Origin: Streptomyces rubradiris
GTDB lineage: Bacteria; Actinomycetota; Actinomycetes; Streptomycetales; Streptomycetaceae
Length of the DNA stretch: 64,000 nt
Assembly (NCBI RefSeq): GCF_016860525.1
Contig: NZ_BNEA01000015.1
Span: 2,480,001 to 2,544,000 of the forward strand
Direction of reading: 5' to 3'
A program made the translations under genes and the position numbers. The notes beneath the pieces are model-generated. The model ran no database searches and was not told where the DNA came from. It saw nothing but the letters and a program-made list of their open reading frames with translations. Positions 40,570 through 52,152 of the stretch are shown piece after piece; position 1 is the stretch's first letter; every line of letters begins with the position of its first letter.

Positions 40570-41496
40570 TCAGCCCTTGCTGACCATGGAACGGAGGAAG
40601 AACCGGAGGTTCGCCGGCTTCTCCGCGAGACGGCGCATGAAGTAGCCGTACCAGTCGGTGCCGTAGGCCGTGTAGACGCGCATGCGGTGGCCCTCGGCGG
40701 CCAGCCGCAGGTGCTCCTCGCCCCGGATGCCGTACAGCATCTGGAACTCGTACTCGTCGAGCTTACGGCCGGCCTTGTGGGCCAGCTCCTGGGCGATGGC
40801 GATCAGGCGGGGGTCGTGGGACCCGATCATCGGGTAGCCCGCGCCCTCCATCAGGATGCGCAGGATGCGCACGTAGGCCTTGTCGATCTCGTGCTTCTGC
40901 TGGTAGGCGACCTCGGCGGGCTCCTTGTAGGCGCCCTTGACCAGGCGGACCCGGCTGCCGGACTCGGCGAGGCGGCGGGCGTCGGCCTCGGTGCGGAACA
41001 GGTAGGCCTGGATGACGCAGCCGGTCTGCGGGAAGTCCTTCCGCAGCTCCTCGTGGATGGCGAACATCGAGTCGAGGGTGGTGTGGTCCTCGGCGTCCAG
41101 GGTGACCGTCGTGCCGATGGCGGCGGCGGCCTCGACGACCGGGCGGACATTGGCGAGGGCCAGCTCGTGACCGCCGTCCAGCGCTTGGCCGAACATGGAG
41201 AGCTTGACCGACATCTCGACCTTCTCGCCCAGTTCCAGGCCCTTGAGGTGGTCGATCAGCGCCAGGTAGGCGTCCCGGGCGGCGGTGGCCTGCTCCGGGG
41301 TGGTGATGTCCTCGCCGACGACGTCCATCGTCAGCTCCAGGCCCTTGGCCGTCAGGTCCTCGATGATCGGGACGATGTCGGCGACGGTCTCGCCGGGTAT
41401 GAAGCGGTCGACGACCTGCTTGGTCACCGGGGCCGCCGAGATCAGGCGTCGCATCCGGTCGCTGCGCGACGCGGCGAGAATCACGGGACCCAGCAC
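40570..41496 (-). CDS. putB: Proline dehydrogenase (monofunctional)
   Basis: FAD-linked proline dehydrogenase of 308 residues, first step of proline breakdown. Motifs: VSVKLSMFGQAL-type strand, LDAEDHTTLDSMF, VIQAYLFRTEADARRLAE, VRLVKGAYKEPAEVAY and MRVYTAYGTDWYGYFMRRLAE with the substrate-binding Arg pair. The GTG at 41496 is chosen for GGAGG six bases upstream; a longer frame to 41613 lacks a site. Operon with pruA; the divergent PucR-type gene starts about 160 bases away and is the likely regulator. The gap 41497-41660 contains both promoters. Confidence 0.95.
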   Translation of the reverse strand: MLGPVILAASRSDRMRRLISAAPVTKQVVDRFIPGETVADIVPIIEDLTAKGLELTMDVVGEDITTPEQATAARDAYLALIDHLKGLELGEKVEMSVKLSMFGQALDGGHELALANVRPVVEAAAAIGTTVTLDAEDHTTLDSMFAIHEELRKDFPQTGCVIQAYLFRTEADARRLAESGSRVRLVKGAYKEPAEVAYQQKHEIDKAYVRILRILMEGAGYPMIGSHDPRLIAIAQELAHKAGRKLDEYEFQMLYGIRGEEHLRLAAEGHRMRVYTAYGTDWYGYFMRRLAEKPANLRFFLRSMVSKG

Positions 41497-41660
41497 GGGG
41501 CACCTCCACAGACAAGCACCAAAGAGGCCGACACCCGACGATTCGGGTACGGCACGGAGAACCACCGTGAAACCTAAGGATCTCTCCGATCCTGGGCCAT
41601 CGACAGCTGTCACGCATCCGTGCCCGGGATCTCAGACAGATGTATGAAGGCGGTCGGCAC

Positions 41661-42953
41661 ATGGGGGAGAATGCCCGGGTGGCGGCGGATTTCAAGGCGT
41701 TCAAGGCGGACTACCAGGAGCTGGTGGACGAGATCTCCGAGTTGCTGGGCGTGCCCGCGACCCTGGAGAACCGCGACTTCGAGCTGATCGCCTTCGGGGC
41801 CTACGACAGCGAGGACGAGCTGGACCCCTCCGCGCTGGACCCGGTGCGCACCCGCTCGATCCTGACCCGGCGCTCCACGGCGACCGTCCGGGCCTGGTTC
41901 GAGGGGTTCGGCATCACCCGGGCGACCGCGCCGGTGCGCATCCCGCCGAGCCCCCAGGCCGGTGTCTACCGGGGCCGGATCTGCCTGCCCGTACGCCACC
42001 GGGGCGTCGTCCTCGGCTACGTCTGGCTGCTGGACGGCGACCCGGGCCCGACCGAGGCCCAGCTGACCGCCGCCATGCGGGTGGCGGACCGGATCGGCGC
42101 GCTGCTCGCCGACGAGGCGCAGGCCGGGGCGGGGCTGAGCCGGGAGCTGCGGGCGGTGCTCACCGCCGACCGGGGCTGGCAGCGGGACATGGCGGTGGCC
42201 GACCTGCGCACCGCGCTCGGCCCCCGCGCCGACGGCCCGCACACGCTGGTCTGCGTCGCGCCCTGGCCGTCCACCGACCCGGACGACGTCCCCGCGCCGC
42301 GCACGGTCCCGCACGCCACGGCCCTGTGCACCCTGCCCTGGGGGGCGGCCGGCCTGAGCCTCGCGGTGCTGGTGCGGCTGCGCGCCCCGGACACGACGGC
42401 CCCCGCGGTGGCCGCCGCCACCCGGCTGCTGAAGGAGGCCGAGGAGTCCCGGGGGGCGCGGGCGCGCGGCGCCGGGGCGCGGACGGCGGCGGCCGTGGCG
42501 GCGCGGCCCGGCGGGGCGGCCGGGCTCGCCGCCCGGGCCACCGGGCACGCCGCCGGCATCGGGGAGCCCGGCGCGGGCCTCGCGGAACTGGGCACGATGT
42601 GGCAGCAGGCGTTCGACGCGGCGCGCGCCGCGCTGGCCGAGCCACGGCTCGGGCCGGTCGCCCAGTGGGCGCGGATCGGGGCGTACCGGCTGCTGACCGC
42701 GCTGCCGCCGGAGACCGCGCGGGACCGGGTGGTCGGCGCGCTGCTCTCCCCCGCCCACACGGAACTCGCCCGCACGGCGGAGATCTACCTGGACTGCGCG
42801 GGCCAGGCCGGGCGCACGGCGACCGAGCTGGGCATCCACCGCCAGACCCTGTACTACCGGCTGTCCCGGGTCGAGCAGCTCACCGGCCTGGACCTGGACG
42901 ACGGCGAGGACCGGCTGCTGCTGCACATGGCGCTGAAGCGGGCCCGGCTGTGA
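41661..42953 (+). CDS. PucR-family regulator divergent from proline genes
   Basis: Protein of about 430 residues. A C-terminal PucR HTH ([39 protein letters not shown]) is preceded by a GAF-like and a diguanylate-cyclase-like unknown region with an Ala/Arg-rich linker (about 265-300). PucR proteins next to put genes typically activate proline use in response to proline; here that is inference from the divergent position. The ATG at 41661 follows GAAGG; an in-frame ATG at 41640 has no binding site. The convergent serA gene is separated by a strong terminator. Confidence 0.88.
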   Translation: MGENARVAADFKAFKADYQELVDEISELLGVPATLENRDFELIAFGAYDSEDELDPSALDPVRTRSILTRRSTATVRAWFEGFGITRATAPVRIPPSPQAGVYRGRICLPVRHRGVVLGYVWLLDGDPGPTEAQLTAAMRVADRIGALLADEAQAGAGLSRELRAVLTADRGWQRDMAVADLRTALGPRADGPHTLVCVAPWPSTDPDDVPAPRTVPHATALCTLPWGAAGLSLAVLVRLRAPDTTAPAVAAATRLLKEAEESRGARARGAGARTAAAVAARPGGAAGLAARATGHAAGIGEPGAGLAELGTMWQQAFDAARAALAEPRLGPVAQWARIGAYRLLTALPPETARDRVVGALLSPAHTELARTAEIYLDCAGQAGRTATELGIHRQTLYYRLSRVEQLTGLDLDDGEDRLLLHMALKRARL

Positions 42954-43036
42954 GCCTGGCCCGGCCGGGTGCCGTACCAGTGAGTGCGGTGAGGTCCCGG
43001 TGGGGGGCGCCGGCGGGGCGACCGAGCGGATACGGA

Positions 43037-43079
43037 AAACGCCGGGCGGGCCGAGGGGTTCTCGGTCCGTCCGGCGTTT
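43037..43079. terminator. Bidirectional terminator between PucR gene and serA
   Basis: AAACGCCGG...CCGAG (43037-43055) pairs with CTCGG...CCGGCGTTT (43061-43079): 19 base pairs including two G-T pairs, loop GGGTT. A-run on one side and T-run on the other suit both directions. Confidence 0.85.
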
Positions 43080-43089
43080 CGCGTGTTGG

Positions 43090-44679
43090 TCAGACGAGGT
43101 TGACCGACCGGGCCGACGCGGCCCCGATCTCCGCGGAGAGCTCGGCCAGTACGGTCGAGCCCACCGTGTCGTCGACGGTCAGCACGGCCACCGCCTCGCC
43201 GCCCACCGCCGCGCGGGCGACCTGCATACCGGCGATGTTGATGCCCGCCTCGCCGAGGATGCGGCCGACGGTGCCGACGACACCCGGACGGTCCTCGTAG
43301 CGCAGCACCAGCATGTGGTCGGCGAGCGCGAGGTCGACGTCGTACTCGCCGACCGCGACGATCTTCTGGACGTGCTTCGGGCCGGCCAGCGTGCCGGAGA
43401 CCGACACCTCCTCGCCGGTGCCCAGCGTGCCACGCACGGTCACCACATTGCGGTGGTCGGACGACTCCGAGCTGGTGGTCAGGCGCACCTCGACCCCGCG
43501 CTCCTGGGCGAACAGCGGCGCGTTGACGTAGGACACGGTCTCGTCCACGACGTCCTCGAAGACGCCCTTGAGCGCCGACAGCTCCAGCACCTTCACGTCG
43601 TGCTGGGTGATCTCGCCGTAGACCTCGACGTCGAGGCGGACCGCGACCTCGCCGGCGAGCGCGGTGAAGATCCGGCCCAGGCGCTCGGCCAGCGGCAGGC
43701 CCGGCTTGACGTCCTCGGCGATGACACCGCCCTGGACGTTGACCGCGTCCGGCACCAGCTCGCCGGCGAGCGCGAGGCGGACGGACTTCGCGACGGCGAT
43801 GCCGGCCTTCTCCTGCGCCTCGTCGGTCGACGCGCCCAGGTGCGGGGTGCAGACGACCTGGTCCAGCTCGAACAGCGGGGAGTCGGTGCACGGCTCCTTC
43901 GCGTACACGTCCAGGCCCGCGCCGGCGACCCGGCCCTCCTTCAGGGCCGCGTACAGCGCCGCCTCGTCCACGATGCCGCCGCGCGCGGCGTTGACGATGC
44001 GCACGCTCGGCTTGACCTTGCGCAGCGCCTCCTCGCCGATCAGGCCGAGGGTCTCGGGAGTCTTGGGCAGGTGGACGGTGATGAAGTCGGAGACCTCCAG
44101 CAGCTCGTCCAGGGACAGCACCTTGACACCCATCTGCGCGGCCCGCGCGGGCTGCACATAGGGGTCGTAGGCGACGACCTTCATGCCGAACGCGGACATG
44201 CGCTGCGCGACGAGGGCACCGATGCGGCCCAGGCCCACGACGCCCAGCGTCTTCTCGGCCAGCTCCACGCCCGTGTACTTGCTGCGCTTCCACTCGCCGT
44301 TCTTCAGCGCGGCGTTGGCCTGCGGGATGTTGCGGGCGGTGGAGAGGATGAGACCGCAGGCCAGCTCGGCGGCGGTCACGATGTTGGAGGTGGGGGCGTT
44401 GACGACCATCACGCCGGCCTTGGTGGCGGCGGAGACGTCGACGTTGTCCAGGCCGACGCCGGCTCGCGCGACGACCTTGAGATTCTTCGCGGCGGCGATG
44501 GCCTCGGCGTCGACCTTGGTGGCCGAGCGGATCAGGATCGCGTCCACCTCGGCGATGGCCGGCAGCAGCTCGGAGCGGTCCGCTCCGTTGCAGTGCCGGA
44601 TCTCGAAGTCCGGACCGAGTGCGTCGACGGTGGCGGGCGACAGCTCTTCAGCGATGAGTACGACGGGTTTCGAGCTCAC
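43090..44679 (-). CDS. serA: D-3-phosphoglycerate dehydrogenase
   Basis: Protein of 529 residues, first enzyme of serine synthesis. The catalytic and NAD domains show LGVVGLGRIGALVAQRM, RIVNAARGGIVDEAAL (Arg), the Glu loop and CTPHLGASTDEAQEKAG (His). The long actinobacterial C-terminus adds the allosteric substrate-binding (ASB) domain and an ACT domain (VLRYEDRPGVVGTVGRILGE). The GTG at 44679 is used because GAGGA lies five bases before it; a start at 44691 is possible. Between it and ilvC (44680-44931) is the ilvC terminator and presumably the serA promoter. Confidence 0.95.
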   Translation of the reverse strand: MSSKPVVLIAEELSPATVDALGPDFEIRHCNGADRSELLPAIAEVDAILIRSATKVDAEAIAAAKNLKVVARAGVGLDNVDVSAATKAGVMVVNAPTSNIVTAAELACGLILSTARNIPQANAALKNGEWKRSKYTGVELAEKTLGVVGLGRIGALVAQRMSAFGMKVVAYDPYVQPARAAQMGVKVLSLDELLEVSDFITVHLPKTPETLGLIGEEALRKVKPSVRIVNAARGGIVDEAALYAALKEGRVAGAGLDVYAKEPCTDSPLFELDQVVCTPHLGASTDEAQEKAGIAVAKSVRLALAGELVPDAVNVQGGVIAEDVKPGLPLAERLGRIFTALAGEVAVRLDVEVYGEITQHDVKVLELSALKGVFEDVVDETVSYVNAPLFAQERGVEVRLTTSSESSDHRNVVTVRGTLGTGEEVSVSGTLAGPKHVQKIVAVGEYDVDLALADHMLVLRYEDRPGVVGTVGRILGEAGINIAGMQVARAAVGGEAVAVLTVDDTVGSTVLAELSAEIGAASARSVNLV

Positions 44680-44883
44680 GTGAGTCCTCACATGTGCGAT
44701 GCGGACGGCCGTCCCGACGGCCGCAGGCGGTGGAGGGGGGCTAGCCGCGGAAGACGCACGACGCTGTGGGCCTGACGCGTGTTGTGCAGAAGTGTAGTGG
44801 CGCGGCGCGATCTGTATTACGCCTCCGCGGAAGGATCACCCGGATGAGAAGCTCCACTTTGTACGGAGCCCGGGCGGGAAGCC

Positions 44884-44921
44884 GCGTGGCGGTGTTCCCC
44901 GGCCGGGGAACACCGCCACGC
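44884..44921 (-). terminator. Perfect 38-base palindrome, terminator after ilvC
   Basis: The halves 44884-44902 and 44903-44921 are exact reverse complements with no spacer, centred on CCGG|CCGG. It lies ten bases after the ilvC stop. The DNA could also form a cruciform. Confidence 0.85.
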
Positions 44922-44931
44922 GAAGCGGAGG

Positions 44932-46573
<1,642 letters not shown>

Positions 46574-46603
46574 GGTGTTCTGCTCTTCCTTGCCTGTTGA
46601 CGG

Positions 46604-48460
46604 TCAGTCGTCTTCGTTGTCGCCGAAGTCGGGGCGGACGTCCCGGGCGGCCATGATCTCGTCATTGGAGGTGCCGGCGGCGACCATCGGCCAGACCATG
46701 GCGTCCTCGTGGACGATGAAGTCGACCACCACCGGTCGGTCGTTGATGGAGTTGGCCTCCTCGATGACCTTGTCCAGGTCCTCGGGGCGCTCGCAGCGCA
46801 GGGCCACGCAGCCCATCGCCTCGGACAGCTTCACGAAGTCCGGCACCCGGGTGCCGCGGGCGTCCGGGTTGACGTCGTCCGGGCCGCTGTGCAGCACGGT
46901 GTTGGAGTAGCGCTGGTTGTAGAAGAGGGTCTGCCACTGGCGGACCATCCCGAGGGCGCCGTTGTTGATGATGGCGACCTTGATCGGGATGTTGTTCAGG
47001 GCGCAGGTGGTCAGTTCCTGATTGGTCATCTGGAAGCAGCCGTCGCCGTCGATCGCCCACACCGTCCGCTCCGGGCGGCCGGCCTTGGCGCCCATGGCGG
47101 CGGGGACCGCGTAACCCATCGTCCCGGCGCCGCCGGAGTTGAGCCAGGTGGCGGGCTGGTCGTACTGGATGAAGTGCGCGGACCACATCTGGTGCTGGCC
47201 GACGCCGGCGGCGAAGATCGTGCCCTCGGGGGCGAGCTCGCCGATCCGCTCGATGACCTGCTGCGGGGAGAGCGAGCCGTCGTCGGGCAGGTCGTAGCCG
47301 AGCGGGTAGGTCTCGCGCCACCGGTTCAGGTCGCTCCACCAGGCGGTGTAGTCGCCCTTGTGGCCCTCGCTGTGCTCCTTCTGCACGGCCTGGACCAGGT
47401 CGGCGATGACCTCGCGGGCGTCACCGACGATCGGCACGTCCGCGGCCCGGTTCTTGCCGATCTCGGCCGGGTCGATGTCCGCGTGGACGATCTTGGCGTA
47501 CGGGGCGAAGCTGTCCAGCTTGCCGGTGACGCGGTCGTCGAAGCGGGCGCCGAGGGCCACGATCAGGTCGGCCTTCTGCAGCGCGGTGACCGCGGCGACG
47601 CTGCCGTGCATGCCGGGCATGCCGACGTGCAGCGGGTGGCTGTCGGGGAACGCGCCGAGCGCCATCAGCGTGGTGGTGACGGGGGCGCCGGTCAGCTCGG
47701 CCAGGACCTTCAGCTCGGCCGTGGCCTGGGCCTTGAGGACGCCGCCGCCGACGTAGAGGACGGGGCGCTTCGCGGCGGTGATGAGCTTGGCCGCCTCGCG
47801 GATCTGCTTGGCGTGCGGCTTGGTCACCGGGCGGTAGCCGGGCAGGTCCATCACGGGCGGCCAGGAGAAGGTGGTCTTCTTCTGGAGGATGTCCTTGGGG
47901 ATGTCGACCAGGACCGGTCCGGGGCGGCCGGTGGAGGCGATGTGGAAAGCCTGCGCGATCACGCGCGGGATGTCCTCGCCCTTGGTGACCAGGAAGCTGT
48001 GCTTGGTGATCGGCATGGTGATGCCGACGATGTCCGCCTCCTGGAAGGCGTCCGTGCCGATCGAGGAGGACACCACCTGTCCGGTGATCGCGACCAGCGG
48101 GACGGAGTCCATGCTGGCGTCGGCGATCGGGGTGACCAGGTTGGTGGCGCCGGGGCCCGAGGTGGCCATGCAGACGCCGACCTTGCCGGTGGCCTGCGCG
48201 TAGCCGGTGGCGGCGTGGCCGGCGCCCTGCTCGTGCCGGACCAGGATGTGCCGCACCCGGGTGGAGTCCATCAGCGGGTCGTACGCCGGGAGGATCGTGC
48301 CGCCGGGAATGCCGAATACCGTGTCCGCGCCGACCTCCTCAAGGGAGCGGATGAGGGACTGCGCACCCGTGACGTGCTCGACGGGGGCGGACTGCTGTCC
48401 TCCGGAACGGGGCCGCGGCTGCGGATGGTGGGCCCCGGTGGCCTGCTCGGTCATCGGCAT
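46604..48460 (-). CDS. ilvB: Acetolactate synthase large subunit
   Basis: ThDP enzyme of 618 residues that condenses two pyruvates, or pyruvate and 2-oxobutyrate. It has [16 protein letters not shown], the catalytic Glu in [18 protein letters not shown]-linked central domain and the ThDP/Mg motif [20 protein letters not shown] followed by [16 protein letters not shown]. The N-terminal 30 residues are Gln/Pro-rich ([13 protein letters not shown]). First structural gene of ilvBNC, under attenuation control (48535-48664). Confidence 0.96.
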   Translation of the reverse strand: MPMTEQATGAHHPQPRPRSGGQQSAPVEHVTGAQSLIRSLEEVGADTVFGIPGGTILPAYDPLMDSTRVRHILVRHEQGAGHAATGYAQATGKVGVCMATSGPGATNLVTPIADASMDSVPLVAITGQVVSSSIGTDAFQEADIVGITMPITKHSFLVTKGEDIPRVIAQAFHIASTGRPGPVLVDIPKDILQKKTTFSWPPVMDLPGYRPVTKPHAKQIREAAKLITAAKRPVLYVGGGVLKAQATAELKVLAELTGAPVTTTLMALGAFPDSHPLHVGMPGMHGSVAAVTALQKADLIVALGARFDDRVTGKLDSFAPYAKIVHADIDPAEIGKNRAADVPIVGDAREVIADLVQAVQKEHSEGHKGDYTAWWSDLNRWRETYPLGYDLPDDGSLSPQQVIERIGELAPEGTIFAAGVGQHQMWSAHFIQYDQPATWLNSGGAGTMGYAVPAAMGAKAGRPERTVWAIDGDGCFQMTNQELTTCALNNIPIKVAIINNGALGMVRQWQTLFYNQRYSNTVLHSGPDDVNPDARGTRVPDFVKLSEAMGCVALRCERPEDLDKVIEEANSINDRPVVVDFIVHEDAMVWPMVAAGTSNDEIMAARDVRPDFGDNEDD

Positions 48461-48534
48461 TCTCTTCTCGATGCTGAGGGTTTTTGCGAGGTTCGGGCGG
48501 ATCTGGGGCGCTGCACGAAGGGCGCTCGTGCAAC

Positions 48535-48568
48535 AAAAAACCCCTCGTGCCGCAAGGCAAGCGAGGGG
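48535..48568 (-). terminator. ilvB transcription attenuator
   Basis: On the minus strand CCCCTCG (48568-48562) and CGAGGGG (48547-48541) form a stem extended by TGCC/GGCA around TTGC, and six T follow (48540-48535). It sits between the leader peptide and ilvB, 75 bases before the ilvB start. Confidence 0.85.
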
Positions 48569-48622
48569 AGCGCGCCGGTGAGGTCGCTGGGGATTCCGGA
48601 TCGTCCTCCGGCGGTTCCCAGC

Positions 48623-48664
48623 TCAGCCGACGCGCTGTCCAAGTACGAGAATTCGGGTGCGCAT
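48623..48664 (-). CDS. ilvBNC leader peptide
   Basis: A 13-residue ORF on the minus strand reads MRTRILVLGQRVG and stops. The Ile-Leu-Val-Leu run is made of consecutive regulatory codons (ATT CTC GTA CTT), and the terminator hairpin follows about 55 bases later. This is the classical layout of ribosome-mediated attenuation of branched-chain amino acid genes. The promoter must lie in the 33-base gap after the neighbouring gene or inside that gene's 3' end. Confidence 0.85.
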   Translation of the reverse strand: MRTRILVLGQRVG

Positions 48665-48697
48665 GGAACTGACCCTCCCCCCGGCACGCACCACGTG

Positions 48698-51600
48698 TCA
48701 AGTGGGTGGGACGGGAGTCTCAGAATGTGAGCGAAGGGCACTGCCGCCCCCGAAGACAGCGGGAACGCCCCCTGTATACACCCCGTTGGGCTCCCTCGCA
48801 CTGCCCGCGAACGCGGGCTCGACCGAGGCGTGCGGCACCGGGTAGTGACCGGAACCGAGCGCCCGGCGCAGCCGGTACTCGTCCAGCGGACCGGCGAACG
48901 CCATGCCCTGGCCGTGGGTGCAGCCCATGGCGCGCAGCGCGATCGCCTGCTCGGGCAGGTCGACGCCCTCGGCCACCGACTGCAGGCCCAGATCGCCGGC
49001 GATCCGCAGCAGACCGCTGGTGATCTTGTGCAGCCGCGCGGACTCCACCACGCCCTCGACCAGACCGCGGTCGAGCTTGAGGATGTCCACGGGCAGCCGC
49101 CGCAGTGCCGTGATGGCCGCGTAGCCACTGCCGAAGCCGTCCAGGGCGATGCGCACCCCGAGCCGGCTGAGCGCCGTCAGCCGCCGTTCCAGCTCGTCCA
49201 GCGAGACGCGGGGGTCGGTGTCGGACAGCTCCACGACCAGCGCCCCGGGCGGCAGCCCGTGCCGGTTCAGCAGCGCCTCCACGGAGCCCAGCGGGGACGA
49301 GCGGTCCAGCAGCCGCCGGGCGCTCATCCGGACCGTGACCGGTACGGCGACCCCGGCGGCGGCCCGCTCGGCCGCCTGCTGGACGGCCTGCTGGAGGATC
49401 CAGCGGTTCAGCTCGGCGGTCTTGTCGGCGTCGTCGGCCACCCGCAGGAACTCCGCGGGGGTGAACAGCACTCCCTGGGAGGAGCGCCAGCGGGCCTGCG
49501 CGGAGACGGTCGTGATCCGGCCGCTCTCCAGGCACACCACCGGCTGGTGCAGCAGCGTGAACTCGCCGTCGTGCAGCGCGGCGCGCAGGCGGGTGGCCAG
49601 CTCCGCCTTGCGGACGACGTCCTGCTGCATCTGCGGCTTGTACAGCTCGACCCGGCCCTTTCCGGCCGACTTCGCGCGGTACATCGCCAGGTCGGCGTTT
49701 CTCAGCAGCTCGCCCGCGCCCAGGCCCGGTTCGGCGAAGGCGACGCCGATGGAGGCGGCGACCCGGACGTCGTTGCCGTCGATGGCGTACGGCTGGGAGA
49801 GGGTCACCCGCAGCCGGTCGGCCAGTTCCAGGATGTTGCGCTCGCGGGCGGCCCGGTCCCGGGTACCGTCGCCGACGATCAGGGCCGCGAACTCGTCACC
49901 GCCGAGCCGGGAGGCGGTGTCGCCCTGCCGGACCGCCTCCTGGAGCCTGCGGGCGGCCTGGATGAGCAGTTCGTCCCCGGCCTGGTGCCCGATCGTGTCG
50001 TTGACCGCCTTGAACCCGTCGAGGTCGATGAAGAGCACGGCCGTACCGCGCAGCGCGGCGCCCCGGTCGGTGGCCCGGCGGCCGGCCAGGGCCTGCTGCA
50101 CCCGTCGGGTGAACAGCGCGCGGTTGGGCAGGTCGGTCAGCGGGTCGTGCTCGGCGTTGTGCTGCAACTGCGCCTGGAGGCGGACCCGCTCGGTCACGTC
50201 CCGGCTGTTGAAGATCAGCCCGCCGTGGTGGCGGTTGACGGTCGACTCGACGTTGAGCCAGCCGCCGTCGCCGGAGCGGAACCGGCACTCGATGCGCGTG
50301 GTGGGCTCCTCCACCGGGCTCGCGGCCAGGAAGCGGCGCACCTCGTGCACCACGCAGCCCAGGTCCTCCGGGTGGATGAGGGCGGCCAGCTCGGTGCCCA
50401 CCAGTTCCTCGGCGGGCCGGCCGTACACCCCGGCGGCGGCCGGGGAGACGTAGCGCAGGACGCCGTTGGGCGCGGCGATCATGATGACGTCGCTGGAGCC
50501 CTGCACCAGGGAGCGGAAGTGGTTCTCCTTCTGCGCCAGTTCCTGGGTGAGGGTGATGTTGTCCAGCAGCATGATGCCCTGCCGGATGACGAGCGCCAGC
50601 ACCACGGCGCCCGCCGTGATCAGCACGACGTGGTCGGGCCTGCGGCCGTTGAGGACGTTGTACAGGATGCCCAGGGTGCACACGGCCGCGGCGAGGTACG
50701 GGGTGAGCGCGGCGAGGGAGCCGGTGAGCGGCCGGCCGGCCGGGTACCGGAGGTGGTCGCCGCCCGGTGCGGGCAGCGGGGGCGCGGGGTGGTGCTCCGT
50801 GCTCCACTGGCCGGTGCTCCACTGGCCGGTGCTCCACTGGCCGGTGCCGCGCTGGCCCGGCACGTGTTCGTGGACCACGCGCGTGTGCCCGTCGGGTCCG
50901 TGCGCCTCCGGCCCGCCCTGGCGCCGGGGCGCGGCCCAGGGCGCGTAGGCGAGCAGCAGGGAACCGGCGAACCAGCCCGCGTCCAGCAGCCGCCCGGAGC
51001 GGTAACTGCTGTGCAGCAGCGGCGAGGTGAACAGCGCGTCGCACAGCACCGTCAGCGCGAGCGCGCCGATCGCGGTGTTCACCGCCGTGCGGTTGCCCGG
51101 GGCGCGGCGGAAGTGCAGCGCCAGCACCATGCTGACCAGGGCGATGTCGAGCAGCGGGTACGCCAGCGACAGCGCGGCGTGCGCCACGCTCGACCCGTCG
51201 ATGCGGGCCGCCTGGGCGAGCGCGAGGCTCCACGAGAGGGTGAGCAGCGAGCCGCCGATCAGCCAGGCGTCCAGCCCGAGACAGATCCAGCCCGCTCTGC
51301 TCGCCGGCCGCTTGGCGAGCACCAGCAGGCCCACGATGGCGGGCGGCGCGAAGCACAGGAAGAACAGGTCGGCGTAGCTGGGGCTGGGCACCGGCGCGCT
51401 CAGGGCGACCTCGTACCACCCCCAGACCGCGTTGCCCAGCGAGCTCATCGCCGCCGAGAGGGCGAACAGCAGCCAGGCGGACCGGAAGCGCACCCTCGGG
51501 CCGCGGGCGTACAGGAAGCAGGAGACGGCGGCGGCGGCCGCCGCCGCGCTCAGCCCGAAGTCGCCCATCACGTCCGCGACCCGGTCCGAGCCCCAGCCGA

Positions 51601-51766
51601 AGGCGGATCCGATGGCGTAGGCCGCGCAGACCAGGGCGAGGACGAGCTGCTCCGCCAGGCGCCTGTTCTCGCCGGCCACCGGCCGGCGCGACGGCGGCGC
51701 CTCGTGCGGGTGCGGTGCGCGGACCGCGCTGCCCAGGGGGGTCGTCACCGAGGTCGGGGCGCTCAC
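48698..51766 (-). CDS. Membrane PAS-GGDEF-EAL protein (cyclic-di-GMP), EAL half degenerate
   Basis: Protein of about 1022 residues. Eight to ten membrane helices occupy the first 330 residues, then a variable linker (STGQW repeated three times), two more hydrophobic helices, a PAS domain (FRSLVQGSSDVIMIAAPNG), a GGDEF domain and an EAL domain. The cyclase motif GGDEF is intact and an inhibitory I-site RQGD lies five residues before it. The EAL signature reads VSAQARW (catalytic Glu lost), DDFG reads DGFG, and NLS reads RMS, so hydrolase activity is doubtful. The GTG at 51766 follows GGGAGG; upstream in-frame starts at 51952 and 51982 lack sites. Confidence 0.9.
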   Translation of the reverse strand: MSAPTSVTTPLGSAVRAPHPHEAPPSRRPVAGENRRLAEQLVLALVCAAYAIGSAFGWGSDRVADVMGDFGLSAAAAAAAVSCFLYARGPRVRFRSAWLLFALSAAMSSLGNAVWGWYEVALSAPVPSPSYADLFFLCFAPPAIVGLLVLAKRPASRAGWICLGLDAWLIGGSLLTLSWSLALAQAARIDGSSVAHAALSLAYPLLDIALVSMVLALHFRRAPGNRTAVNTAIGALALTVLCDALFTSPLLHSSYRSGRLLDAGWFAGSLLLAYAPWAAPRRQGGPEAHGPDGHTRVVHEHVPGQRGTGQWSTGQWSTGQWSTEHHPAPPLPAPGGDHLRYPAGRPLTGSLAALTPYLAAAVCTLGILYNVLNGRRPDHVVLITAGAVVLALVIRQGIMLLDNITLTQELAQKENHFRSLVQGSSDVIMIAAPNGVLRYVSPAAAGVYGRPAEELVGTELAALIHPEDLGCVVHEVRRFLAASPVEEPTTRIECRFRSGDGGWLNVESTVNRHHGGLIFNSRDVTERVRLQAQLQHNAEHDPLTDLPNRALFTRRVQQALAGRRATDRGAALRGTAVLFIDLDGFKAVNDTIGHQAGDELLIQAARRLQEAVRQGDTASRLGGDEFAALIVGDGTRDRAARERNILELADRLRVTLSQPYAIDGNDVRVAASIGVAFAEPGLGAGELLRNADLAMYRAKSAGKGRVELYKPQMQQDVVRKAELATRLRAALHDGEFTLLHQPVVCLESGRITTVSAQARWRSSQGVLFTPAEFLRVADDADKTAELNRWILQQAVQQAAERAAAGVAVPVTVRMSARRLLDRSSPLGSVEALLNRHGLPPGALVVELSDTDPRVSLDELERRLTALSRLGVRIALDGFGSGYAAITALRRLPVDILKLDRGLVEGVVESARLHKITSGLLRIAGDLGLQSVAEGVDLPEQAIALRAMGCTHGQGMAFAGPLDEYRLRRALGSGHYPVPHASVEPAFAGSAREPNGVYTGGVPAVFGGGSALRSHSETPVPPT

Positions 51767-52038
51767 CGGGGCCTCCCGGTGCGTGCCGTTCCCCGGTCCT
51801 GACGGTCCCGCTGCGCCGGATACGCCGGCCGGTGACGGCCGCTGTACCTGCGCTGGTGGTGGCTGTGGTGGCTGGTGTGATGGCCGCGTCCGCCCGCGGC
51901 CGTGCGCCAGGGTCGCCGTCGGCGGCTCCGCCGCGTCGGATCGTTCGTCCATAGGCCGTGCATCGCCCGTCGCCCCCCTCACAGATCTGAAATGTCCATC
52001 CCCGGCGCCGAAACGTCAGCGGCGCTGCCCCTGCCCGG

Positions 52039-52084
52039 GACGATACACCAGGATCGTCACTCAGGGACATAGCGTCTCTACGCT
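52039..52084. promoter_or_regulatory. Regulatory region of the GGDEF-EAL gene with BldD-like box
   Basis: 52056-52070 matches the published BldD consensus nTnACnCAGnGTnAn at all but one defined position. It is flanked by two dyads, GACGAT-N8-ATCGTC (52039-52058) and AGCGT-CTCT-ACGCT (52071-52084). The stretch 51767-52152 otherwise holds no gene I can support. BldD is known to control several cyclic-di-GMP genes in Streptomyces. Confidence 0.45.
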
Positions 52085-52152
52085 CCGTGACGACCAGGGC
52101 GTATACCGGTACGGGGCGCGTCCGAAAGATTGCGGAGGGTGCCGGAAGGCGC

